A stretch of DNA of 64,000 nucleotides from Polaribacter marinus (GTDB lineage: Bacteria; Bacteroidota; Bacteroidia; Flavobacteriales; Flavobacteriaceae): NCBI RefSeq assembly GCF_022662535.1, contig NZ_JAKQYM010000002.1, positions 186,001 through 250,000 of the forward strand. The letters are read 5' to 3'. The notes under the pieces are model-generated. The model was not told the DNA's origin. It saw nothing but the letters and a program-made list of their open reading frames with translations, and searched no databases. The position numbers were made by a program, and so were the translations under genes. Below, one piece after another: positions 35,173 through 42,225 of the stretch (positions are counted from its first letter, which is position 1; the number at the start of each line of letters is the position of its first letter).

Positions 35173-35240
35173 GATTTTACTTTTTTAAATGTTAATACAC
35201 TGTAAAAGTAAACCTGAACTTGAATTAAATTTTGGCTGTT

Positions 35241-35272
35241 TTAGAATTCGTTAGAAGTAGCTTAGAATTCGT
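35241..35272. promoter_or_regulatory. Putative LytTR-type direct repeat upstream of the lipoprotein gene
   Basis: TTAGAATTCGT occurs at 35241-35251 and again at 35262-35272, exactly 21 bases apart, two turns of the helix. This spacing is that of known LytTR operators. It lies 69-100 bases upstream of the minus-strand lipoprotein start. Each half shares only part of the general LytTR consensus. Confidence 0.4.
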
Positions 35273-35275
35273 AGT

Positions 35276-36382
35276 TTAATTTAAATTTTGATTATAAATT
35301 ACCAATTTGGTCAAGCCCTTTTTGTCTGGATTATTTGCAAAAGAACGTAAATATGCATCTGTAAATTTAATAACTCTTTCTTCTGGGTAAAACAAAACTT
35401 TATTAACGTCTCCCGCCCATTCGTTACAATAAATAATGGTTTTTCCATTTAAAAATCGATAATACTGTTGAATGTTTTCGGGTAGTTTTTCATCTAATTC
35501 ATCGCTAATTTCAATATAATAATAGTTTAATTTAGAGGTAAAGAAACTAAATGATAGTAGGTTATCGTAAAAACCAAAGAAATTAGAAAAAGGTAAGAGA
35601 ATAGTGAAAACTAAAATTAATATTTTTTGTTTGTTAAAATATTTGGTAAATATTTCTAAAGGATTTTCTGTTTTGAATGACCAAAAGAGAACAATTATAC
35701 TCAGTATATTTTGAACGTTCCAAGGAACTACGTTGTAACCGTATCCTAAATAAAATAATAGAATTGTAATAATAGAATGCATTAATACAATTGAAACAAC
35801 TGCCAATTTTCTTGTTTTATTAAAGAGCAATAAAACTCCCATACTAGCTTCTAACCAAGGCACTGTATAGGTAAATCCTTTTAAAAAAAATTGAGGGATA
35901 AAATGAATGTGTTTATTTAATGCGCTTAACCATTGAATATAAAATATGTCATTTAATTTCTGAATTCCACTCCAAAAATAAGTTGCAAAAAAGATGAGCA
36001 TAATTGCATAAACAACCTTTTTTTTATCTGATTTTTTATTAAAAACAACAATAGTTAATATGGTTAAAAAACTTTGATAAAAGTAAGGCTGAAGTCTATT
36101 TTGATCTATAAAAGCAAGAAAAACATAAAAGAGAACAACGGTTATTCCTAGCCAACGTTTGGGTTTAAAAATGTAAATAATTTGTACCGTAAAAAAAGAG
36201 ATAGCCAAAATATAATCGAAAGGATCTTTGGGAATAGGCAACCAACTAAACAATGGAATTACGGGAAAATCTTTTGTTGAAATCCACAAGTTGGGAGCAT
36301 AAATCATTAGCACCAAAACTGGAAGAATGGCAAGAGTTCTTACCCAATTTACTTTTTGTTTGTCTGTTAGATTTGTTATCAT
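35276..36382 (-). CDS. HTTM-like multi-pass membrane protein
   Basis: A 368-residue protein with about eight hydrophobic segments between residues 15 and 270 and a soluble C-terminal 90 residues. The segment DQNRLQPYFYQ and the YFWSGIQKLN block resemble HTTM-domain proteins, related to the vitamin K-dependent carboxylase fold. It lies upstream of the lipoprotein gene on the same strand (103-base gap). The role is unknown, and HTTM assignment rests on these motifs and topology alone. Confidence 0.65.
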   Translation of the reverse strand: MITNLTDKQKVNWVRTLAILPVLVLMIYAPNLWISTKDFPVIPLFSWLPIPKDPFDYILAISFFTVQIIYIFKPKRWLGITVVLFYVFLAFIDQNRLQPYFYQSFLTILTIVVFNKKSDKKKVVYAIMLIFFATYFWSGIQKLNDIFYIQWLSALNKHIHFIPQFFLKGFTYTVPWLEASMGVLLLFNKTRKLAVVSIVLMHSIITILLFYLGYGYNVVPWNVQNILSIIVLFWSFKTENPLEIFTKYFNKQKILILVFTILLPFSNFFGFYDNLLSFSFFTSKLNYYYIEISDELDEKLPENIQQYYRFLNGKTIIYCNEWAGDVNKVLFYPEERVIKFTDAYLRSFANNPDKKGLTKLVIYNQNLN

Positions 36383-36510
36383 CTTCTTCTATTTTTGCTA
36401 TTTACTAATGTTTGTCACTTTGAAATGAGTTTTTTAATGATTGAGAAATCATCTATTTTATTAAAATTCATTTGCCTAATTCTTATTTCACTTTGTTTGC
36501 AAACAATTCT

Positions 36511-36594
36511 AGCCCTGATTGAACGGTTTGTTTGAGCTCTTTTTTATTCCTTTTTAAGGATAAAAAAAGCGAGTAGTGAAAGCAGGAAATAGCT
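36511..36594 (+). other. Candidate structured intergenic element common in flavobacteria
   Basis: From AGCCCTG at 36511 to AGCAGGAAATAGCT at 36594 the sequence can fold: CCTG (36514-36517) pairs with CAGG (36583-36586), AGC with GCT, and an internal A/T-rich hairpin of at least 12 bp (36538-36569) has TCCTT/AAGGA near the loop. I recall similar AGCCCTGAT...GAAAGCAGGA elements between genes of many flavobacteria. It abuts the stop codon of uvrA. Confidence 0.5.
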
Positions 36595-36595
36595 T

Positions 36596-39388
36596 CTAAT
36601 AAATCAATTTTTCTGCCAAATATTTAGCAGTATAAGACTCCTTGTTTTTAGCTAATTCTTCTGGTGTTCCTTGAAAAATAAGGTTCCCACCATTTTTACC
36701 ACCTTCTAAACCTAAATCAATAATATAATCTGCACATTTAATCAATTCGATATTATGCTCTATCACAATAATAGAATGCCCTTTGTCGATTAAAGCATTA
36801 AAAGACGCCAATAATTTTTTAATATCATGAAAATGTAAACCTGTTGTGGGTTCATCAAAAATAAACAACGCCTTGTCTTTTGTGTTTCCTTTTACTAGAA
36901 AGGAAGCCAATTTTATACGTTGTGCTTCTCCACCAGAAAGGGTAGAAGAGGATTGTCCTAATTTTACATACCCCAAACCAACATCTTGTAAAGGCTTTAA
37001 TTTACTAGCAATTTTTGTAACCAAGTTTTCTGAGAAAAACTGAACAGCATCATCAATGGTTAAATTTAAAACATCATCAATGGATTTATCATCAAACTTG
37101 ACTTCTAAAACTTCTTTTTTGAAACGTTTTCCGTTACAAGCATCACATTCTAAATGGACATCTGCCATAAACTGCATTTCTATGGTAACCTCTCCTTCGC
37201 CTTTACAAACCTCGCAACGGCCACCTTCTACATTAAAAGAAAAGTGCTTGGGTTTGTAGTTTCTTATTTTTGATAATTTCTGATTAGAAAATAAAGCTCT
37301 AATATCATCATAAGCTTTGATATAAGTTACAGGATTAGAACGAGAAGAACGTCCGATAGGGTTTTGATCGATAAATTCTACGTGTTTTAGAGTGTCAAAA
37401 TCTCCTTTTACTTCTGTATGTTGACCGATTTTTTCTCCATAACCCACTAATTTTTTCTGCATAATTGGGTACAAAATATTTTTAACCAAGGTGCTTTTTC
37501 CAGAACCAGAAACTCCTGTAATTACTGATAAGCAGTTTAATGGAAAGCTAACATCAATGTTTTTTAGATTGTGTTCTCTTGCTCCAATAATCTGAATTTT
37601 ATTTTTTGATATTCTTCGTTTAGTAGGAACTTCAATTTTTAATTCTTCATTTAAATATTTCGCGGTTAAAGAATCTGATTTTAAGATTTCTTCAAAATTA
37701 CCTTCGGCAACTACATTACCACCAAAAGTTCCAGCTTCTGGGCCAATATCAATGATATAATCGGCTTCTTTCATAATATCTTCATCGTGTTCTACCACCA
37801 CAACCGTGTTTCCAAGATTTTTTAAATCTTTTAAAACACCAATTAAACGTTCTGTATCTTTTGGATGCAAACCAATACTAGGTTCGTCTAAAATATACAT
37901 AGAACCTACCAAAGAACTCCCTAAAGAAGTTGCTAAATTAATACGCTGACTCTCGCCACCAGAAAGGGTGTTAGAGGTTCTGTTGATGGTTAAATAAGAC
38001 AAACCAACATCAGTTAAAAATTGCAAACGATTGTTGATTTCTGTTAACAAACGTTTTCCTATTTTGGCTTCGTATTTATCTAGTTTGATATTTTTAAAAA
38101 ACACTGCCAATTCATCTAAAGGAAGTGTAACAAGATCAGAAATTGTTTTCTCATTTATTTTTACAAAATTAGTTTCCTGTCTTAAACGCTTTCCGTTACA
38201 AGTAGTACATTTTGTTTTTCCTCGATAACGAGAAAGCATAACTCTATTCTGAATTTTATAACTCTTTTCTTCTAAAACACTAAAGAAATGATGAATTCCG
38301 TTAAAAGATTTATTTCCGTTCCAAACCAACTCTTTTTGCTTTTCTGTAAGTTGAAACCAAGGTTTATGAATAGGAATATCAAATTGATAAGCTACTGCAA
38401 TTAGATCTTCTTTATAATGAATGTAAGAAGGTGTTTTAAACGGAAAAATACAATCATCATAAATAGATAAACCAGTATTTGGAATTACTAAATCTTTATC
38501 AATACCAATTACATTTCCATACCCTTCGCAAGTTGGGCATGCTCCATACGGATTGTTAAAGCTGAATAAATGTGTGTTGGGTTCTAAAAAAGACATGCCG
38601 TCTAAATCGAATTTATTGCTAAATTCAGCTACTTTATTATCTGCTAAATTTTGGATAAAACAAATGCCTTTTCCTTCAAAAAAAGCAGTTTGAATTGCAT
38701 CTGCTAAACGATTGTAAAAATCTTCATCGTTTTTGGTGATAATTCTGTCTACAACTAAATATAAAGGCTCGTTTTTAAAATCGTCTTGAGGAAAATCCGA
38801 AATTCTATAAACTGTATCATTCCATTTTAAACGGGCATACCCTTGCTGTTCTAAAACTTGTAAAACGGTTTTTAAATCACGGTTTTCATCAATAGAAATT
38901 GGGGCAAGCAATAAAAGTTTTGTTTTTTCATCAAACTTTTTTACAAAAGTTACCACATCAGAAACCGTGTATTTTTTAACTTCTTTGCCAGAAATAGGCG
39001 AGTAGGTTCTACCAATTCTAGCGTATAATAATTTAATATAATCGTAAATTTCTGTACTTGTACCTACGGTAGAACGTGGATTTGTAGAGTTTACTTTTTG
39101 TTCAATGGCAATTGCCGGAGCAATCCCTTTTATATAATCTACTTTTGGTTTGTGTAATTTTCCTAAAAACTGACGCGCATAAGAGCTTAAACTCTCTACA
39201 TAACGTCTTTGGCCTTCTGCATAGAGCGTATCAAAAGCTAAAGAAGATTTTCCAGAACCAGACAAACCTGTAATTACAACCAACTTATTTCTAGGTATTA
39301 CAACATCTATATTCTTTAAATTGTGGAGTTTAGCTCCTTTTATAATAATGTTTTCTTTAGGATTTATAGTAGATAAGTCTGCTTTCAT
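36596..39388 (-). CDS. uvrA: Excinuclease ABC subunit A
   Basis: The damage-sensing ATPase of nucleotide excision repair, 930 residues and full length. Both ABC halves are complete: Walker A GLSGSGKSSL near 40 and GVSGSGKSTL near 620, signatures LSGGESQR and LSGGEAQR, and Walker B ILDEPSIGL and FIFDEPTTGL. Zinc-binding CxxC pairs occur in CPTCEGYG, CTTCNGKR, CEVCKGEG and CDACNGKR. It stands alone on the minus strand, divergent from the sigma-factor gene across 217 bases. Confidence 0.97.
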   Translation of the reverse strand: MKADLSTINPKENIIIKGAKLHNLKNIDVVIPRNKLVVITGLSGSGKSSLAFDTLYAEGQRRYVESLSSYARQFLGKLHKPKVDYIKGIAPAIAIEQKVNSTNPRSTVGTSTEIYDYIKLLYARIGRTYSPISGKEVKKYTVSDVVTFVKKFDEKTKLLLLAPISIDENRDLKTVLQVLEQQGYARLKWNDTVYRISDFPQDDFKNEPLYLVVDRIITKNDEDFYNRLADAIQTAFFEGKGICFIQNLADNKVAEFSNKFDLDGMSFLEPNTHLFSFNNPYGACPTCEGYGNVIGIDKDLVIPNTGLSIYDDCIFPFKTPSYIHYKEDLIAVAYQFDIPIHKPWFQLTEKQKELVWNGNKSFNGIHHFFSVLEEKSYKIQNRVMLSRYRGKTKCTTCNGKRLRQETNFVKINEKTISDLVTLPLDELAVFFKNIKLDKYEAKIGKRLLTEINNRLQFLTDVGLSYLTINRTSNTLSGGESQRINLATSLGSSLVGSMYILDEPSIGLHPKDTERLIGVLKDLKNLGNTVVVVEHDEDIMKEADYIIDIGPEAGTFGGNVVAEGNFEEILKSDSLTAKYLNEELKIEVPTKRRISKNKIQIIGAREHNLKNIDVSFPLNCLSVITGVSGSGKSTLVKNILYPIMQKKLVGYGEKIGQHTEVKGDFDTLKHVEFIDQNPIGRSSRSNPVTYIKAYDDIRALFSNQKLSKIRNYKPKHFSFNVEGGRCEVCKGEGEVTIEMQFMADVHLECDACNGKRFKKEVLEVKFDDKSIDDVLNLTIDDAVQFFSENLVTKIASKLKPLQDVGLGYVKLGQSSSTLSGGEAQRIKLASFLVKGNTKDKALFIFDEPTTGLHFHDIKKLLASFNALIDKGHSIIVIEHNIELIKCADYIIDLGLEGGKNGGNLIFQGTPEELAKNKESYTAKYLAEKLIY

Positions 39389-39467
39389 TTATAAAAAATA
39401 TAAGCTATAAAAATACCACTTTTTTCATCGTTTTATAAAATAATAAAAAAGGAATTTGATAAAATAT

Positions 39468-39498
39468 TTGTAGTTTTAAAAAATAATACACATATTTG
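39468..39498 (+). promoter_or_regulatory. Promoter of the sigma-factor gene
   Basis: TTG at 39468-39470, a 20-base spacer and CATATTTG at 39491-39498, seven of eight positions of TAnnTTTG. It predicts a leader of about 100 bases. Confidence 0.5.
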
Positions 39499-39605
39499 TG
39501 TTTTACAAACCGCACAAAATTAGACGTATATAGATAAAAAATTACTTTAAAATTTATTAACCACTAATAAAATAAGGGAACTTACAGTTTTTCTTAAAAG
39601 TAATT

Positions 39606-40193
39606 ATGATACGCACAAATACAATACAAGACAGTGTTTTAGTAAGTGAATATATCAAAGGAGATGAAAATGCATTAGCAATTTTAATTAAAAGGCATCA
39701 ACAGCGTTTGTTTAGTTTTATTTACAGTAAAGTTCAGGATAAAGATATTACTGAAGATGTTTTTCAAGATACATTTATAAAGGTAATTAGAACTTTAAAA
39801 AAAGGTAATTACAACGAAGAAGGTAAATTTTTACCTTGGGTAATGCGTATTGCGCATAATTTGGTGATTGATCATTTTAGAAAATCGAATAGAATGCCTG
39901 CATTTAAAAATACAGATGAGTTTGATATTTTTTCTGTTTTAGGAGATGGTAATCTAAATGCTGAAAAGCAAATGATAAAAGAACAGATTTATAGTGATGT
40001 TAGAGAGCTTGTAAATGAACTGCCTAATGAGCAGAAAGAAGTTTTGGTGATGCGTATGTATAAAGATATGAGTTTTAAAGAAATTAGCGAAAATACTGGT
40101 GTTAGTATCAATACTGCATTGGGTAGAATGCGTTATGCTCTTATAAATATGAGAAAATTAATAGAAAAACATAAAATTATTTTGGTTAATTAA
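39606..40193 (+). CDS. Sigma-70 family (ECF-type) RNA polymerase sigma factor
   Basis: A 195-residue sigma factor. Region 2 (about 12-85) has ALAILIKRHQQRLFSFI, the DVFQDTFIKVI helix and LPWVMRIAHNLVIDHFRK. Region 4 (about 130-185) has LPNEQKEVLVMRMYKDMSFKEISE with a helix-turn-helix. It is in the ECF size range. No anti-sigma factor follows; instead a 47-residue gene starts 58 bases downstream. It probably has an autonomous or growth-linked role. Confidence 0.92.
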   Translation: MIRTNTIQDSVLVSEYIKGDENALAILIKRHQQRLFSFIYSKVQDKDITEDVFQDTFIKVIRTLKKGNYNEEGKFLPWVMRIAHNLVIDHFRKSNRMPAFKNTDEFDIFSVLGDGNLNAEKQMIKEQIYSDVRELVNELPNEQKEVLVMRMYKDMSFKEISENTGVSINTALGRMRYALINMRKLIEKHKIILVN

Positions 40194-40251
40194 CAATAAA
40201 AAAAAATCAGCAACGTTAGTAGTTTTATAACCAGTCTATTAAATTAACTAT

Positions 40252-40395
40252 ATGATGCAAATTTACCCTAAAAAGCCTTCTGAATTACAGATGCAACCTA
40301 AACAAGAAACAGTTCAATTTTTGATTAATTTTTCTAAATCATTAGTTTTTATAAAAACCAAATCAAAAGACTTCATTGAATTGAATTTGAATTAA
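40252..40395 (+). CDS. Small 47-residue protein downstream of the sigma factor
   Basis: An open frame beginning ATGATG encodes 47 residues. The N-terminal half is polar (PKKPSELQMQPKQETVQ); the C-terminal half reads FLINFSKSLVFIKTKS and ends DFIELNLN, the kind of SKSL...KTKS...LNLN end I recall from small proteins located after this sigma factor in other flavobacteria. It ends directly before a terminator, so it is probably cotranscribed with the sigma gene. It has no signal peptide or clear domain. The function is unknown; a small regulator of the sigma factor is possible. Confidence 0.6.
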   Translation: MMQIYPKKPSELQMQPKQETVQFLINFSKSLVFIKTKSKDFIELNLN

Positions 40396-40401
40396 GAGTG
40401 G

Positions 40402-40431
40402 AAAAAGCTTCAATGTATATTGAGGCTTTTT
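40402..40431. terminator. Bidirectional intrinsic terminator
   Basis: Arms AAAAAGCTTCAAT / ATTGAGGCTTTTT with one T-G pair and a 4-base loop. It ends the sigma/small-gene transcript and directly adjoins the stop codon of the convergent nth gene. Confidence 0.85.
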
Positions 40432-41091
40432 TTATGATTTTAATTTTTTATAATATTCATCTAAAACAGATTTTCTTCCAATTGTTTTAGTAATAATATC
40501 TTTTTCTAAATCCCAACCACGAGCAGGAGAATATTCTCTTCCGTACCATATTATTTGTAAATGTAAATCGTTCCATAATTCTTTTGGAAACAATCTTTTT
40601 GCATCTTTTTCTGTTTGTTGTACATTTTTTCCATTGGTTAAGTTCCAGCGGTATAGTAATCTGTGAATATGGGTGTCTACAGGAAAAGCAGGAACACCAA
40701 AAGCTTGACTCATAACAACGCTAGCTGTTTTATGACCTACAGCCGGTAATTCTTCTAAAGCTTCAAAAGATTGTGGAACTTCTCCATCGTATTTATCAAT
40801 TAAAATTTTAGATAAACCATAAATTCCTTTTGATTTCATTGGAGATAATCCGCAAGGTCTTATAATCGCTTTAATTTCTTCTACAGACATTTTTACCATA
40901 TCAAAAGGATTATCCGCTTTAGCAAACAACAAAGGTGTAATTTTATTGACTCTTACATCAGTGCATTGTGCAGATAATAAAACCGCAACTAAAAGAGTAT
41001 ATGGATCTTTATGATCTAAAGGAATAGGAATTTCTGGATATTTTTTTTCAAGTATATCAATTACAAAATTTACTTTTTCTTGTTTGGTCAT
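40432..41091 (-). CDS. nth: Endonuclease III-like DNA glycosylase without an iron-sulfur cluster
   Basis: A base-excision repair glycosylase/AP lyase of 219 residues. The helix-hairpin-helix LPAVGHKTA (115-123) includes the catalytic Lys121, and the conserved Asp139 is in PVDTHIHR; these match Lys120 and Asp138 of E. coli Nth. The C-terminal C-x6-C-x2-C-x5-C motif for the 4Fe-4S cluster is missing: GREYSPARGWDLEKD and the rest of the tail (184-219) contain no cysteine. It is convergent with the sigma-factor unit and divergent from bcp. Confidence 0.92.
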   Translation of the reverse strand: MTKQEKVNFVIDILEKKYPEIPIPLDHKDPYTLLVAVLLSAQCTDVRVNKITPLLFAKADNPFDMVKMSVEEIKAIIRPCGLSPMKSKGIYGLSKILIDKYDGEVPQSFEALEELPAVGHKTASVVMSQAFGVPAFPVDTHIHRLLYRWNLTNGKNVQQTEKDAKRLFPKELWNDLHLQIIWYGREYSPARGWDLEKDIITKTIGRKSVLDEYYKKLKS

Positions 41092-41221
41092 AAAATGAGT
41101 TATAAAGATGTAAAGTTAAAAAGTTGTAAAGTATAATTCCTAATTTTAAATTATTATTTTAGGATTCGTTAGAAAATACTTTATAAACTTTGTACTTTTA
41201 AACTTTAAAAACCATCTAAAA

Positions 41222-41677
41222 ATGACAGCATTAAAAATAGGAGATAAGGCTCCACAATTTGAAGCAAATAATCAAGAGGGAAATACAATTAAACTTTCTG
41301 ATTATGCCGGTAAAAAGTTAGTATTATTCTTTTACCCTAAAGCGAGCACCCCTGGTTGTACAGCAGAAGCTTGTGATTTACGCGACAATTATCAATCTTT
41401 TTTAGCAAAAGGCTATGATGTTTTAGGCGTGAGTGCTGACTCTGCTAAAAGACAACAAAATTTCATCAATAAAAATGAATTGCCTTTTCCATTATTAGCA
41501 GATGAAGACAAAGTGGTAATTAATGCATTTGATGTTTGGGGACCAAAGAAATTTATGGGACGAGAATATGATGGAATTCACAGAACAACTTTTGTAATTG
41601 ATGAAACAGGAATAATTGAGGATGTTATTACTAAGGTAAAAACGAAAGTTCATGCAGCCCAGATATTGGACTCTTAG
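41222..41677 (+). CDS. bcp: Thioredoxin-dependent thiol peroxidase (Bcp/PrxQ)
   Basis: A peroxiredoxin of 151 residues that reduces hydroperoxides. The peroxidatic and resolving cysteines are in STPGCTAEACDLRD, five residues apart, as in PrxQ/Bcp. The PKKFMGREYDGIHRTTFVID block is also typical. It starts alone on the plus strand; the following exported-protein gene begins 10 bases after its stop codon. Confidence 0.95.
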   Translation: MTALKIGDKAPQFEANNQEGNTIKLSDYAGKKLVLFFYPKASTPGCTAEACDLRDNYQSFLAKGYDVLGVSADSAKRQQNFINKNELPFPLLADEDKVVINAFDVWGPKKFMGREYDGIHRTTFVIDETGIIEDVITKVKTKVHAAQILDS

Positions 41678-41687
41678 TTTAAGGTTT

Positions 41688-42221
41688 ATGAATACTCAAA
41701 AATTTTTCTTTATAATGCTGTTTTTTATAAGTTTTAACTTTAAAGCTCAGCATTGTGGATTTGATCATTCAAGTTTATTTATTACTTCTGTAAAAGATCG
41801 TGTTTCAAATAGAATAATTAAAAACTTAAAAATTACTCTAGTAGATAGTAATAAAGTGGCATTTATTAATAAAAAAAGAAGGCCAGAATTGACTGTTTAT
41901 AAGTATTATAATAATGATAGTATTTATATTTTTCATCATAATTTAAAAGAAAATTTCCCTAAATTAAATAGAAAATATTATGAGAACGGATTGCCAGTAT
42001 CTAGAGGTAAATATTTTTTATTGGTAAGAAGTTATTTTGAAAAAGAAAAACTTTTTTTAAAAATAGAAGATTTAAATGATGTTTATGTTACTAGATATAT
42101 TTTGATTAATAAAAAAAATGAATTGCCTTTATGTACAAGTTTAACAAAAGTTTGGAATGAAGTAAAAGCAGAAGAGGATGTAACAATAAATGTTTTTTTA
42201 AATAAAAAAGAAGCAGAATAA
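41688..42221 (+). CDS. Exported protein of unknown function
   Basis: A 177-residue protein with a signal peptide (MNTQKFFFIMLFFIS, cleavage near residue 21 in FKAQ). The mature part begins HCGFDHSSLFITSV and contains lysine-rich beta-strand segments and a C-terminal polar helix. I do not recognise a family. It starts at 41688 because the upstream in-frame residues belong to the bcp gene region. Probably cotranscribed with bcp; its stop lies 4 bases from the convergent TonB-receptor stop. Confidence 0.65.
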   Translation: MNTQKFFFIMLFFISFNFKAQHCGFDHSSLFITSVKDRVSNRIIKNLKITLVDSNKVAFINKKRRPELTVYKYYNNDSIYIFHHNLKENFPKLNRKYYENGLPVSRGKYFLLVRSYFEKEKLFLKIEDLNDVYVTRYILINKKNELPLCTSLTKVWNEVKAEEDVTINVFLNKKEAE

Positions 42222-42225
42222 TAAA

